Below, in pieces: positions 22,813 to 32,247 of a stretch of DNA of 64,000 nt; positions within the stretch are counted from its first letter, which is position 1, and each line of letters begins with the position of its first letter. This DNA is from Buttiauxella warmboldiae (GTDB taxonomy: Bacteria; Pseudomonadota; Gammaproteobacteria; Enterobacterales; Enterobacteriaceae). The stretch is taken from the NCBI RefSeq assembly GCF_003818135.1, contig NZ_RPOH01000062.1, forward strand, positions 1-64,000. The letters are read 5' to 3'. The translations under genes were made by a program, and so were the position numbers. The notes under the pieces were generated by a model. It saw only the letters and a program-made list of their open reading frames with translations, did no database searches and was not told the origin of the DNA.

Positions 22813-23304
22813 ATGGAGAAAATATTTCTCCCGGGTGCCGCCATGTTAGATAAAATTGACCGTAAGCTGCTATCCTTGCTGCAAAACGACTGCACCCTCT
22901 CTTTGCAGGCTCTGGCGGATGCCGTTAATCTGACCACCACACCCTGCTGGAAACGTCTGAAGCGCCTTGAGGACGAGGGGGTGATTCGGGCGAAAGTGGC
23001 CCTGCTAGATCCGGAAAAACTCGGTCTTGGGCTAACGGCTTTTGTGCTTATCAAAACCCAGCAGCACAGCAGCGAGTGGTACTGCAAATTCGTCTCGGTG
23101 GTGGCGGAAATGCCGGAAGTGCTCGGTTTCTGGCGCATGGCAGGGGAGTACGACTACCTGATGCGGGTGCAGGTAGAAGATATGAAGCGGTACGATGATT
23201 TTTACAAACGGCTGGTGAACGGCATTCCAGGCTTAAGCGATGTGACGTCGAGTTTTGCCATGGAACAGATAAAATACACCACGGCCTTGCCCTTAGAGCG
23301 CTGA
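22813..23304 (+). CDS. decR: Lrp/AsnC-family cysteine-responsive regulator DecR
   Basis: Transcription factor with an N-terminal helix-turn-helix ([44 protein letters not shown]) and a C-terminal RAM ligand domain. In E. coli DecR (YbaO) senses cysteine and activates cysteine desulfidase genes. The start is uncertain: ATG at 22813 has a perfect AGGAGG six bases upstream and gives 163 residues, while the E. coli-like start MLDKIDRK at 22843 (153 residues) has no clear ribosome-binding site. I prefer 22813. The divergent ccdA is its likely target. Confidence 0.93.
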   Translation: MEKIFLPGAAMLDKIDRKLLSLLQNDCTLSLQALADAVNLTTTPCWKRLKRLEDEGVIRAKVALLDPEKLGLGLTAFVLIKTQQHSSEWYCKFVSVVAEMPEVLGFWRMAGEYDYLMRVQVEDMKRYDDFYKRLVNGIPGLSDVTSSFAMEQIKYTTALPLER

Positions 23305-23386
23305 TTTGCACGCGCTCCCGGCCTTCAGTAGCATTTCATTTTTTTCTGCCTGACAGCGGCAGACAGGACTTCAGGAATCTGACTGC

Positions 23387-25165
23387 GTGCGATTATTTGC
23401 TCAATTAAGCTGGTACTTCACCCGCGAATGGCGACGCTACCTCGGGGCGGTTGCCCTACTGATACTCATTGCTATCCTGCAGCTTGTGCCGCCTAAACTT
23501 GTGGGCGTGATTGTTGATGGCGTGATGCAGCAGACTCTTTCAGGCCGCGGGGTGCTGATGTGGATTGGCGTGATGCTGGCCATCGCGGTTGTGGTCTATA
23601 TGCTGCGCTACGTCTGGCGCGTGCTGCTGTTTGGGGCAAGCTATCAGCTCGCCGTGGAGCTGCGTGAAGATTATTACCGCCAGCTAAGCCGCCAGCATCC
23701 TGAATTTTACCTGCGTCACCGTACCGGCGATTTAATGGCGCGCGCGACAAACGATGTTGACCGCGTGGTGTTTGCCGCAGGCGAGGGGGTGCTGACGCTG
23801 GTGGATTCCCTGGTGATGGGCTGCGCGGTGCTGATTGTGATGTCGACGCAAATCAGCTGGGAATTGACGCTGCTGGCGCTGCTGCCGATGCCGATTATGG
23901 CGCTGGCGATCAAACGCTACGGCGACCAGCTGCATCAGCGTTTCAAACTGGCTCAGGCCGCATTCTCCACGCTTAACGACCGCACGCAGGAAAGTTTATC
24001 CAGCATCCGCATGATCAAAGCGTTCGGGCTGGAAGACAGACAATCCGCGCTGTTTGCCGCCGAAGCCAAAGATGCCGGAGAGAAAAATATGAGGGTGGCG
24101 CGCATCGATGCGCGTTTTGACCCGACGATTTATATCACCATCGGTACGGCAAACCTGCTGGCCATCGGCGGCGGCAGCTGGATGGTGATTCAGGGCTCGC
24201 TGACACTGGGGCAGTTGACCAGCTTTGTGATGTATCTCGGGCTGATGATCTGGCCGATGCTGGCGCTAGCGTGGATGTTCAACATTGTTGAGCGCGGTAG
24301 CGCGGCGTACGGCCGTATCCGCAGCATGTTAGCCGAAGCGCCGTCGGTGGCTGATGGCGAACAACAAGCTCCTGCCGGGCGCGGTACGATAGAGGCGAAT
24401 ATTCAGCGCTTCCACTACCCGCAAACCGAGCGCCCGACGCTGGAAAATGTTTCATTTACCCTGAAACCTGGCGCAATGCTGGGGCTGTGCGGGCCAACCG
24501 GCGCCGGGAAAAGTACCGTGCTTTCGCTTCTTCAGCGCCATTTTGATATCGACCAGGGCGAGATTTGCTTTCACGGTATCCCGCTGGCGCAGATGCAGCT
24601 CGACGCCTGGCGCAGCCGCTTAGCGGTAGTTAATCAGACTCCATTCCTGTTTTCCGACACCGTTGCCAGCAATATTGCGCTGGGCAAACCGGGCGCCACT
24701 CAGCAAGAGATCGAACAGGCCGCAAGGCTTGCCAGCGTGCATGACGATATTTTGCGTCTGCCGCAGGGTTACGAAACGCAGGTCGGTGAGCGCGGCGTTA
24801 TGCTTTCCGGCGGTCAGAAACAGCGCCTTTCGATTGCGCGCGCGCTGTTGCTTGATGCGGAAATCCTGATCCTTGATGACGCGCTTTCCGCAGTCGATGG
24901 GCGCACCGAGCACCAGATTCTGCACAATTTGCGCCAGTGGGGCGAAAACCGCACGGTGATTATCAGCGCGCACCGCCTGTCGGCGTTGACCGAAGCCGAC
25001 GAAATCCTGGTGATGCAGCATGGCCATGTGGTGCAGCGTGGCCATCACGACGTGCTGGCGGGCATGCCAGGCTGGTATCGCGACATGTACCGCTATCAAC
25101 AACTGGAAGCGGCGCTTGATGATGTGCCAGCAATAGCCGCAGATGAGGAGCCCGCCAATGCGTAA
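23387..25165 (+). CDS. mdlA: multidrug ABC transporter permease/ATPase MdlA
   Basis: Half-transporter of 592 residues: six membrane helices (about 1-310) and a nucleotide-binding domain with Walker [10 protein letters not shown], signature LSGGQKQ and Walker [12 protein letters not shown]. Asp replaces the usual catalytic Glu after Walker B, so this domain supplies a degenerate site, as in other heterodimeric exporters; MdlB has the Glu. The start codon is GTG at 23387. The mdlB start overlaps the mdlA end by eight bases. The substrate is not established. Confidence 0.95.
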   Translation: MRLFAQLSWYFTREWRRYLGAVALLILIAILQLVPPKLVGVIVDGVMQQTLSGRGVLMWIGVMLAIAVVVYMLRYVWRVLLFGASYQLAVELREDYYRQLSRQHPEFYLRHRTGDLMARATNDVDRVVFAAGEGVLTLVDSLVMGCAVLIVMSTQISWELTLLALLPMPIMALAIKRYGDQLHQRFKLAQAAFSTLNDRTQESLSSIRMIKAFGLEDRQSALFAAEAKDAGEKNMRVARIDARFDPTIYITIGTANLLAIGGGSWMVIQGSLTLGQLTSFVMYLGLMIWPMLALAWMFNIVERGSAAYGRIRSMLAEAPSVADGEQQAPAGRGTIEANIQRFHYPQTERPTLENVSFTLKPGAMLGLCGPTGAGKSTVLSLLQRHFDIDQGEICFHGIPLAQMQLDAWRSRLAVVNQTPFLFSDTVASNIALGKPGATQQEIEQAARLASVHDDILRLPQGYETQVGERGVMLSGGQKQRLSIARALLLDAEILILDDALSAVDGRTEHQILHNLRQWGENRTVIISAHRLSALTEADEILVMQHGHVVQRGHHDVLAGMPGWYRDMYRYQQLEAALDDVPAIAADEEPANA

Positions 25166-26936
25166 ATCAATACAGCAGTGGCCCACCATCAGGCGCCTGC
25201 TGGCTTACGGCTCCCCGTGGCGTAAACCGCTGGCGGGCGCGGTTGTCATGCTGTGGATTGCCGCCGCGGCCGAAGTGACAGGCCCGATTCTGGTGAGTTA
25301 CTTCATTAATAACATGGTGTCTGAGCATCGCCTGCCGGTTGCGGCCGTAGCCGGACTGGCTAGCGCCTATCTGCTGCTGTCGATTTCGGCGGCGCTGCTG
25401 CATTACTGGCAGGCGCTGCTATTTAACCACGCGGCCGTTGGGGTGGTGCAAAAATTACGTACCGATGTCATGGATGCTGCGCTGCGCCAGCCGCTAAGTA
25501 CCTTTGACACCCAGCCGGTAGGGCAGCTTATTTCACGCGTAACCAACGATACCGAGGTGATCCGCGATTTGTACGTCACCGTGGTGGCTACGGTTCTGCG
25601 CAGCACCGCGCTGATTGGTGCCATGCTGGTGGCGATGTTCACTCTCGACTGGCGCATGGCGCTGGTAGCCATCACTATTTTCCCGGCGGTGATTATCGTG
25701 ATGTTTATTTACCAGCGTTACAGCACGCCGATTGTGCGTCGGGTACGTGGATATCTTGCGGACATCAACGATGGTTTTAACGAAGTGATCAACGGCATGA
25801 GCGTTATCCAGCAGTTCCGCCAGCAGGCTCGTTTTGGCGAACGCATGAATGCCGCCAGCCGTTCACACTATCTGGCGCGTATGCAAACGCTGCGTCTGGA
25901 TGGTTTTTTATTGCGCCCGCTGCTGAGTCTGTTCTCCGCTATGGTGCTTTGCGGCCTGCTGATGCTGTTCGGATTTACCTCGGTCGGGACTATTGAGGTC
26001 GGCGTGCTGTATGCGTTTATCAACTATCTCGGGCGTCTTAATGAGCCGCTTATCGAACTCACTACCCAACAATCTATGCTGCAGCAGGCGGTGGTGGCCG
26101 GTGAGCGCGTTTTTGAACTGATGGACGGCAAACGTCAGGATTATGGCAACGACCATCGCCCGCTGGAAAGCGGACAGATTGAAGTCGATAACGTGTCGTT
26201 TGCCTATCGGGGCGATCGCCTGGTATTGCAGGAGATCAATCTGGATGTGCCCGCGCGTAGCTTTGTCGCCCTGGTGGGGCATACCGGCAGCGGAAAAAGT
26301 ACGCTCGCTAACTTGCTGATGGGTTATTACCCATTAACCCACGGCGAGATTCGTCTTGACGGTCGCCCGCTCGATGCTTTAAGCCACAGCGCATTGCGCC
26401 AGGGCGTTGCGATGGTGCAGCAAGACCCGGTAGTTTTAGCAGATTCATTTTTTGCCAACGTCACGCTGGGGCGCGATATCAGCGAGGATGCCGTCTGGCA
26501 GGCGCTGGAAACGGTGCAGCTGGCCGATCTGGCTCGAACCCTGAGCGCAGGCATTCATACGCGGCTGGGGGAGCAGGGCAATAATTTGTCCGTCGGGCAG
26601 AAGCAGTTGCTGGCGCTGGCGCGCGTGCTGGTAGACGCGCCGCAGATCCTGATCCTTGATGAAGCCACGGCTAATATCGATTCCGGCACCGAGCAGGCCA
26701 TTCAGCGGGCGCTGTCAGTGGTGCGTGAGCATACGACTCTGGTCGTTATCGCCCACCGCCTGTCGACCATTACCGATGCCGACACGATACTGGTTTTGCA
26801 TCGTGGGCAGGCTGTCGAACGCGGAACCCATAGCGAACTGCTGGCCGCGCAAGGGCGTTACTGGCAGATGTACCAACTGCAGCTGGCTGGTGAAGAGCTA
26901 GCCGCCGCAACGCGCGAAGAACCCGCCACCGCGTGA
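25158..26936 (+). CDS. mdlB: multidrug ABC transporter permease/ATPase MdlB
   Basis: Partner of MdlA, 592 residues, with six membrane helices and a nucleotide-binding domain: Walker [10 protein letters not shown], Walker [12 protein letters not shown] with the catalytic Glu, and a non-canonical signature LSVGQKQ. Together the two half-transporters show the pattern of a heterodimer with one consensus and one degenerate ATP site. I chose ATG at 25158 because GAGGAG lies seven bases before it; the frame opens five codons earlier. Confidence 0.95.
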   Translation: MRKSIQQWPTIRRLLAYGSPWRKPLAGAVVMLWIAAAAEVTGPILVSYFINNMVSEHRLPVAAVAGLASAYLLLSISAALLHYWQALLFNHAAVGVVQKLRTDVMDAALRQPLSTFDTQPVGQLISRVTNDTEVIRDLYVTVVATVLRSTALIGAMLVAMFTLDWRMALVAITIFPAVIIVMFIYQRYSTPIVRRVRGYLADINDGFNEVINGMSVIQQFRQQARFGERMNAASRSHYLARMQTLRLDGFLLRPLLSLFSAMVLCGLLMLFGFTSVGTIEVGVLYAFINYLGRLNEPLIELTTQQSMLQQAVVAGERVFELMDGKRQDYGNDHRPLESGQIEVDNVSFAYRGDRLVLQEINLDVPARSFVALVGHTGSGKSTLANLLMGYYPLTHGEIRLDGRPLDALSHSALRQGVAMVQQDPVVLADSFFANVTLGRDISEDAVWQALETVQLADLARTLSAGIHTRLGEQGNNLSVGQKQLLALARVLVDAPQILILDEATANIDSGTEQAIQRALSVVREHTTLVVIAHRLSTITDADTILVLHRGQAVERGTHSELLAAQGRYWQMYQLQLAGEELAAATREEPATA

Positions 26937-26989
26937 TGCACCAAAATCACGCATGAAACCAATGGTTATCGCCATTGGTGCATAAGCGA

Positions 26990-27023
26990 AACGCACCATG
27001 CACTGAAATGGTGCGTTTTTCTT
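26990..27023 (+). terminator. mdlB terminator, overlapping an NtrC site
   Basis: AACGCACCAT and ATGGTGCGTT form a perfect ten-base stem around GCACTGAA, followed by TTTCTT. The same bases include the NtrC-type site described separately. Confidence 0.8.
26999..27015 (+). promoter_or_regulatory. NtrC enhancer site for glnK
   Basis: TGCACTGAAATGGTGCG fits the NtrC consensus TGCACY-N5-GGTGCR. Its centre is about 140 bases before the expected glnK transcription start, one of the two classic NtrC positions at glnAp2. Extra half-sites lie nearby: TGCACCA (26937-26943), TTGGTGCA (26975-26982) and GCACC (26993-26997). Confidence 0.75.
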
Positions 27024-27120
27024 ATCTAAGAAATTTCTTAATCCCTGTCATCATTATTCCACTCCCTCGAATCCTGATTCGGCGCGGCTTAACGCGCTGA
27101 AAAACCCTCTATTTCATTTT

Positions 27121-27136
27121 TGGCACGTCCTTTGCT
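27121..27136 (+). promoter_or_regulatory. sigma-54 promoter of glnK-amtB
   Basis: TGGCACGTCCTTTGCT has GG and GC separated by exactly ten bases and matches the -24/-12 consensus TGGCAC-N5-TTGCW. Transcription should start near 27147, about 43 bases before glnK. Confidence 0.9.
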
Positions 27137-27189
27137 TTATCTAAATCGTGTTGCAGAGGCAATTACCCAATTCTGACTGGAGGGGATCT

Positions 27190-27528
27190 ATGAAGCTGGT
27201 TACCGTGGTAATCAAACCGTTCAAACTCGAAGACGTACGCGAAGCGCTGTCTTCTATCGGTATTCAGGGGCTGACCGTCACCGAAGTGAAAGGCTTTGGT
27301 CGCCAGAAAGGTCACGCAGAGTTGTACCGCGGTGCTGAGTACAGCGTCAATTTCCTGCCGAAAGTGAAAATTGATGTGGCCATTGCCGATGACCAACTTG
27401 ATGAAGTGATAGATGTGATTAGCAAAGCTGCCTACACCGGAAAAATTGGCGATGGCAAAATTTTCGTTGCCGAGCTGCAACGCGTCATCCGCATTCGTAC
27501 CGGCGAAGCCGACGAAGCTGCACTGTAA
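27190..27528 (+). CDS. glnK: nitrogen regulatory protein P-II 2 (GlnK)
   Basis: Trimeric PII signalling protein of 112 residues that binds 2-oxoglutarate and ATP/ADP, is uridylylated, and plugs AmtB when nitrogen is plentiful. The T-loop contains the modified Tyr51 (YRGAEYSVNF), and the C-loop is TGKIGDGKIFV. The start MKLVTVVIKPF at 27190 follows GGAGGGGATCT; the frame opens 14 codons earlier inside the leader and is not conserved. It forms an operon with amtB behind a sigma-54 promoter. Confidence 0.98.
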   Translation: MKLVTVVIKPFKLEDVREALSSIGIQGLTVTEVKGFGRQKGHAELYRGAEYSVNFLPKVKIDVAIADDQLDEVIDVISKAAYTGKIGDGKIFVAELQRVIRIRTGEADEAAL

Positions 27529-27561
27529 GCGTCTTAGCCACTCGTGAAAGGGATGGAAAAA

Positions 27562-28848
27562 ATGAAGAAATTAGCCTCTGTTTTAGGCGTTGTAGCCCTG
27601 GCAATTGCGCCATCAATTGCTCTGGCAGCACCGGCCGTGGCCGATAAAGCAGACAACGCCTTTATGATGATTAGCACCGCATTGGTGCTGTTTATGACAA
27701 TTCCCGGGCTGGCGCTGTTTTACGGCGGCCTGATTCGTTCCAAAAACGTCCTGTCGATGCTGACTCAAATTACGGTCACCTTTGCGCTGGTTTGCGTGCT
27801 GTGGGTGGTTTACGGTTACTCGTTAACCTTCGGTGCCGGTGGCAACTTCTTCGGTAACTTCGACTGGGTGATGCTTAAAAATATCCCGCTCACCGCGCTG
27901 ACGGGCTCTTTCTACCAGTATATTCACGTTGCCTTCCAGGGCTCTTTCGCCTGTATCACCGTGGGGCTGATTGTGGGGGCGCTGGCGGAACGTATTCGTT
28001 TCTCTGCGGTACTGATCTTTGTGGTGATTTGGCTGACGCTTTCTTATCTGCCCATCGCCCATATGGTGTGGGGCGGCGGTCTGCTGGCAACGCATGGTGC
28101 GATGGACTTTGCTGGCGGTACAGTGGTTCACATCAACGCTGCGGTGGCGGGCCTGGTGGGCGCTTATCTGATTGGCAAGCGTGTGGGGTATGGTAAAGAA
28201 GCGTTCAAACCGCACAACCTGCCGATGGTGTTTACCGGTACTGCCATCCTCTATTTCGGCTGGTTCGGTTTCAACGCCGGTTCCGCAAGTGCGGCTAACG
28301 AAATCGCGGCGCTGGCATTCGTTAACACGGTGGTGGCAACAGCGGCGGCGGTGCTTGGCTGGGTGTTCGGCGAGTGGGCATTGCGTGGCAAACCTTCTCT
28401 GCTCGGCGCGTGTTCCGGTGCGATTGCGGGCCTGGTCGCTATCACTCCAGCGTGTGGCTATGTTGGCGTGGGTGGTGCATTGATTATCGGTATCGTAGCG
28501 GGTCTTGCGGGCTTGTGGGGCGTGACGCTGTTGAAGAAATGGCTGCGTGTGGATGACCCTTGCGATGTGTTCGGCGTTCACGGCGTGTGCGGTATCTTAG
28601 GCTGCATCATGACCGGTATCTTCGCCTCACCTTCCCTTGGCGGCGTAGGTTACGCAGAAGGCGTGACCATGGGCCATCAGGTGCTGGTGCAGTTAGAAAG
28701 TATCGGCGTCACACTGCTTTGGTCCGCGGTAGTCGCCTTTATCGGCTTCAAAGTTGCCGACCTGACCGTGGGGCTGCGCGTACCAGAAGAGCATGAGCGC
28801 GAAGGTCTGGACGTTAACAGCCACGGCGAGAATGCTTATAACGCGTAG
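27562..28848 (+). CDS. amtB: ammonium transporter AmtB
   Basis: Trimeric ammonium channel of the inner membrane, 428 residues from ATG 27562, the E. coli length. A cleavable signal peptide (MKKLASVLGVVALAIAPSIA) is followed by 11 helices. One twin histidine lies in GGTVVHINAAVAG-like context (helix 5) and the other in DVFGVHGVCGILG. Two alternative in-frame starts exist at 27544 (GTG) and 27553; the chosen one gives the shortest typical signal peptide. It lies 33 bases after glnK. Confidence 0.97.
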   Translation: MKKLASVLGVVALAIAPSIALAAPAVADKADNAFMMISTALVLFMTIPGLALFYGGLIRSKNVLSMLTQITVTFALVCVLWVVYGYSLTFGAGGNFFGNFDWVMLKNIPLTALTGSFYQYIHVAFQGSFACITVGLIVGALAERIRFSAVLIFVVIWLTLSYLPIAHMVWGGGLLATHGAMDFAGGTVVHINAAVAGLVGAYLIGKRVGYGKEAFKPHNLPMVFTGTAILYFGWFGFNAGSASAANEIAALAFVNTVVATAAAVLGWVFGEWALRGKPSLLGACSGAIAGLVAITPACGYVGVGGALIIGIVAGLAGLWGVTLLKKWLRVDDPCDVFGVHGVCGILGCIMTGIFASPSLGGVGYAEGVTMGHQVLVQLESIGVTLLWSAVVAFIGFKVADLTVGLRVPEEHEREGLDVNSHGENAYNA

Positions 28849-28858
28849 TTTGTTGTTT

Positions 28859-28933
28859 CCCTCACCTTAATCCTCAGGCTCAGCGATAGGGGATTGCCCG
28901 GTCTTCTCCCGTGGGAGAGGGCCGGGGTGAGGG
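28859..28933 (+). repeat. dispersed palindromic repeat, copy 1
   Basis: Starts ten bases after the amtB stop: CCCTCACC at the left, and TTCTCCCGTGGGAGAGGG then CCGGGGTGAGGG at the right (28904-28933). The outer ends are inverted repeats (CCCTCACC/GGTGAGGG) and the CTCCCGTGGGAG core is itself a hairpin. It lies between convergent amtB and tesB. Confidence 0.8.
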
Positions 28934-28943
28934 ATAATCTCAT

Positions 28944-29804
28944 TCAACCCCGCTTACGCATTACCCCTTCCTGAACAGTCGACGCCACCAAAACCCCTTC
29001 GCGCGAATAGAACTCCCCACGCACAAAGCCACGTGCGCTTGAGGCTGAAGTGCTTTCTACGCTATACAGCAGCCAGTCATTCATATCAAACGGGCGGTGG
29101 AACCACATTGAGTGATCGATAGTGGCGACCTGCATTCCCGGCTCAAGAAAACCGACGCCGTGGGGCTGAAGGGCAACCGGCAGGAAGTTAAAATCAGAGG
29201 CGTAACCCAGCAAATACTGATGCACGCGTAAATCAGCTGGCATCTGGCCATTGGCCCGCATCCACACCTGGCGCACCGGCTCATCCACATGGCCCTGCAT
29301 GGGGTTGTGGAATACTACCGGGCGAATCTCCAGCGGTTTTTCACAGAGAAATTTCTCTTTGAGCGTCTGTGGCAGCAGCTTTTCAAACGCCATGGCAATT
29401 TCAGTCTCTGATTTCAGATTTTCCGGGGCAGGGGCTGCAGGCATCGTTTTCTGGTGCTCAAAACCCGGCTCTGGCGCCTGGAAAGAGGCGGTCATATAAA
29501 AAATCGGTTTGCCATTCTGAATGGCGGCCACGCGGCGGGCGCTGAAGCTGTTGCCGTCGCGCAGGGTTTCGACATCATAGACAATCGGTTTTTGGCTATC
29601 GCCCGGGCGCAAAAAATAGCTGTGGAATGAGTGAACCAGACGCTCAGCCGGTACGGTTTCCTTCGCGGCATACAGTGCCTGGCCCACGACCTGGCCTCCG
29701 AATACCTGACGTAAACCTAAGTCCTCGCTCTGGCCACGAAAAATGCCTTCTTCAATCTTTTCCAGATTAAGTAATGCCAACAAATTGCTGAGCGCCTGAC
29801 TCAT
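28944..29804 (-). CDS. tesB: acyl-CoA thioesterase II
   Basis: Cytosolic thioesterase with a double hot-dog fold, 286 residues, as in E. coli. It cleaves a wide range of acyl-CoAs and 3-hydroxyacyl-CoAs. Conserved parts include [22 protein letters not shown] near the N-terminus, [12 protein letters not shown], and the catalytic Asp region [13 protein letters not shown] in the C-terminal half. It is a single gene, convergent with amtB. Confidence 0.97.
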   Translation of the reverse strand: MSQALSNLLALLNLEKIEEGIFRGQSEDLGLRQVFGGQVVGQALYAAKETVPAERLVHSFHSYFLRPGDSQKPIVYDVETLRDGNSFSARRVAAIQNGKPIFYMTASFQAPEPGFEHQKTMPAAPAPENLKSETEIAMAFEKLLPQTLKEKFLCEKPLEIRPVVFHNPMQGHVDEPVRQVWMRANGQMPADLRVHQYLLGYASDFNFLPVALQPHGVGFLEPGMQVATIDHSMWFHRPFDMNDWLLYSVESTSASSARGFVRGEFYSREGVLVASTVQEGVMRKRG

Positions 29805-30018
29805 AAAAGGTCCTCAATAAAAAAATAGAATCGTGCAATTGGGCTGATTATAACAGGTTTCCAACATTCTCCATCCAGTGGCCCGACCTGTCGTTCGGTT
29901 TCGCTTTTGGGCAGAAATCAGTGATATGTGCCACACTTAGCCTGTTAAGCATGTTTAACCACTCATTACTCGTGGGCCTACGGCCTGCTGGGGCATTGAT
30001 AATAAGGAGAACAAATCA

Positions 30019-30594
30019 ATGAAACTTGTGCACACGCTAAGTGGTTTGGCCATTGCCGTAGCGATGGTGGGATGCGCGCAAAAAAGTGCCGATATCCCAA
30101 CGCCTGCACCCGCTGCAACGACTTCATCAGCGACCACGACGGCGCAATCCGATATTAAACAGCCTAATGTTTCCGGTACGGTGTGGATTCGTCAGAAAAT
30201 AGCCCTGCCGCCGGATGCGGTACTCACGGTGACGCTGTCGGATGCCTCTTTGGCGGATGTTCCGTCAAGAGTCCTGGCGCAGAAAGCGGTGCGTACCGAA
30301 GGGAAACAGTCGCCGTTCAGCTTTGTGCTGCCGTATAACCCGGCAGAGGTTCAGCCTGGCGCACGCATCATTCTGAGTGCGGCGATTACCGTAAATAACC
30401 AGCTGATGTTTATCACTGATACCATCCAGCCGGTGATTAACGGCGGCGGCACGAAAGCGGATCTGACGCTGGTGCCGGTGCAGCAAACGGCTGTTCCAGT
30501 GCAGGCGGGCGGTGGCGCGGTCACCACTGTTCCCTCGACATCACCGACTCAGGTGAACCCTTCTTCAGCGATTCCTGCACCAACGCAGTATTGA
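30019..30594 (+). CDS. ybaY: YbaY-family lipoprotein
   Basis: Lipoprotein of 191 residues. The signal peptide MKLVHTLSGLAIAVAMVGC ends in a lipobox with Cys19. A Pro/Ala/Thr linker precedes a beta-sandwich domain (about 50-150, VSGTVWIRQKIALPPDAVLTVTLSDASLAD) of the type once annotated as a glycoprotein/polysaccharide metabolism protein. The tail is Pro/Ser/Thr-rich. Function is unknown. It is divergent from tesB. Confidence 0.93.
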   Translation: MKLVHTLSGLAIAVAMVGCAQKSADIPTPAPAATTSSATTTAQSDIKQPNVSGTVWIRQKIALPPDAVLTVTLSDASLADVPSRVLAQKAVRTEGKQSPFSFVLPYNPAEVQPGARIILSAAITVNNQLMFITDTIQPVINGGGTKADLTLVPVQQTAVPVQAGGGAVTTVPSTSPTQVNPSSAIPAPTQY

Positions 30595-30614
30595 TCATCA
30601 GTGTTGAAGATAAG

Positions 30615-30634
30615 CGCCTCGTTTGAGGCGTTTT
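30615..30634. terminator. ybaY terminator
   Basis: GCGCCTCGTTTGAGGCGTTTTTT: a short stem CGCCTC/GAGGCG with loop GTTT and a six-T tract, about 20 bases after the ybaY stop and just before the convergent atl stop. Confidence 0.8.
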
Positions 30635-30946
30635 TTAATAATTCCAGCGATAACGCCGCATCTCAATTTTCCCCTCGCCTGAAACCATAATGCCTTCTGC
30701 TAGCAGGGCCTGGCGCTGGCGCTGCAAATCCGGGCCGGTCAGGGAAATGTGGCCGTGACGATTGACCACCCGATGCCACGGCAGCTTGCTGCCTTCGGGT
30801 AGCCGTTTCAGCACGCCGCCCACCTGTCGAGCGGCGCGTGGCGAACCAGCCAGGCGCGCCACATCGCCGTAGGTGGTGACGCAACCTTCAGGAATCGCAG
30901 CAATAATCTGAAAAACCCTCTGCGGGAATGAGTCAAAGTTATCCAT
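30635..30946 (-). CDS. atl: alkyltransferase-like protein (YbaZ)
   Basis: DNA-binding protein of 103 residues related to O6-alkylguanine methyltransferases. The active-site PCHR of the enzymes is PWHR here (in KLPWHRVVNRHG), so Trp replaces the acceptor Cys. Such proteins bind O6-alkylguanine without repairing it and flag it for nucleotide excision repair. The start MDNFDSFPQRVFQ at 30946 matches the family; the frame opens 38 codons upstream across the ffs-side gap, which is unlikely. Confidence 0.94.
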   Translation of the reverse strand: MDNFDSFPQRVFQIIAAIPEGCVTTYGDVARLAGSPRAARQVGGVLKRLPEGSKLPWHRVVNRHGHISLTGPDLQRQRQALLAEGIMVSGEGKIEMRRYRWNY

Positions 30947-31048
30947 AGCTATCTCCGGCACGGTCTGGGGTTGAGAATAATCGCCGCAGCGTAAACAAGG
31001 AAGAAAAACCGGGGCTGCGCAAGAAAGCAACATCTGACCGCGGCCAGC

Positions 31049-31077
31049 TTGCAATTGCACAGGGCAACATGGATAAT
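31049..31077 (+). promoter_or_regulatory. ffs promoter
   Basis: TTGCAA at 31049-31054 and GATAAT at 31072-31077 with an exact 17-base spacer. Transcription would start near 31084, leaving a 5' leader of about 27 bases to be removed by RNase P, like the leader of the E. coli 4.5S precursor. Confidence 0.7.
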
Positions 31078-31110
31078 GCGCCAGCGCGTCAGGAAACTGG
31101 TGCTCTCAAT

Positions 31111-31224
31111 GGGGGCTCTGTTGGTTCTCCCGCAACACTAATTTGTGAATTCGGTCAGGTCCGGAAGGAAGCAGCCGCAGCAGATGACGTGTGTGCCGGG
31201 ATGTAGCTGGCAGGGCCCCCACCC
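31111..31224 (+). ncRNA. ffs: 4.5S RNA of the signal recognition particle
   Basis: A 114-base RNA that binds Ffh and targets membrane proteins to FtsY and SecYEG. The 5' end GGGGGCTCTGTTGGTTCTCC and the 3' end GCAGGGCCCCCACCC pair as in E. coli. The universally conserved apical loop GTCCGGAAGGAAGCAGC and the internal CAGATGAC/GTGTGCCGGG segments are present. Changes from E. coli are limited to the middle of the stem. Confidence 0.97.
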
Positions 31225-31490
31225 AATTCTGTTCCCGCTAAATTACGCTTTTCTGCCATATTCACTTCCCGTTTGCGCCAAATTTTCCCATAGTGGTTTT
31301 AATCGTTCCTGCGCGGCACGCATTTTGCTGGCTCAGGAGTGAACGGTAACCGCAAATAGCGCTTCAGTGCCACAGAGGACGAACCCGTTCTGCGCTGTGT
31401 CATAGCAATCCTCTTTATGATAACGGGCCTTCATACAGGGCCCATTTTTGATAATAGTAAAAGCTATAAAAGATCTCTGAGGTGAAGATA

Positions 31491-32108
31491 ATGATCGCTC
31501 GTCGCTTGCTGCAACTTTATATCGGCCTGGTATTGTACGGTGTTTCCACCGCAATGTTTGTGCGGGCCAATTTAGGTGCCGACCCCTGGAATGTATTTCA
31601 CCTCGGCGTGGCGCGGATCTTCTCCCTTGATATTGGCATAGTGATGATCGCCGTCGGGGTCTTAGTGCTGCTGCTGTGGATCCCGCTGCGCCAGAAACCG
31701 GGCCTGGGAACGATAAGCAACGTGATTGTAATAGGGCTGGCGGCTGATGCAGCGTTGGGATTAATGCCGCCGGTAGAGCCGCTGGTGGCGCGCAGCCTGT
31801 TACTTTTGGCCGCCATTTTAGTGAATGCCATTGCTACCGGGATGTATATCGGGGCAGGGTTTGGTTCAGGCCCGCGTGACGGGTTAATGACCGGAATTAA
31901 CGCCCGTACCGGTTGGTCGGTGCGCAGCGTGCGTACCGCGATTGAGCTGACGGTGCTGCTGGCCGGCTGGCTGATGGGAGGCACATTTGGCGTGGGTACG
32001 GTGCTGTATGCGCTGGCCATTGGCCCGCTGATCCAGCTCTGTTTACCGTGGTTTCACATCGGTGTGCAGCAGAAGAAAAGCCTGGTGGAACCGACGGTAG
32101 CGCCCTGA
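31491..32108 (+). CDS. YczE/YitT-type membrane protein
   Basis: Integral membrane protein of 205 residues with five or six hydrophobic helices. It resembles the YczE family: LYGVSTAMFVRANLGADPWNVFHLG near residue 20, and the conserved GAGFGSGPRDGLMTGINARTGWSVRSVRTAIEL near residue 125. Molecular function is unknown. ATG at 31491 follows GAGGTGA; a GTG three codons earlier overlaps that site. It is not at this position in E. coli K-12, where ybaA follows ffs more directly. Confidence 0.85.
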   Translation: MIARRLLQLYIGLVLYGVSTAMFVRANLGADPWNVFHLGVARIFSLDIGIVMIAVGVLVLLLWIPLRQKPGLGTISNVIVIGLAADAALGLMPPVEPLVARSLLLLAAILVNAIATGMYIGAGFGSGPRDGLMTGINARTGWSVRSVRTAIELTVLLAGWLMGGTFGVGTVLYALAIGPLIQLCLPWFHIGVQQKKSLVEPTVAP

Positions 32109-32247
32109 GTCTCTATATGAGACACCGCTCAAATTATAATCAGGTTGTATTCCTCATTAGCGACTAAACTTATCAATCGTAATCATCACGGGTGGAAATT
32201 ATCTGCCCGTCCGATGTTCAGTACTTCCCACACCGTGGAGGTTCACA

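Noticed and set aside
26959-26978. Inverted repeat CCAATGG/CCATTGG after mdlB as a separate terminator
   Set aside because: No T tract follows; it is better read as part of the NtrC half-site cluster and the mdlB 3' region.
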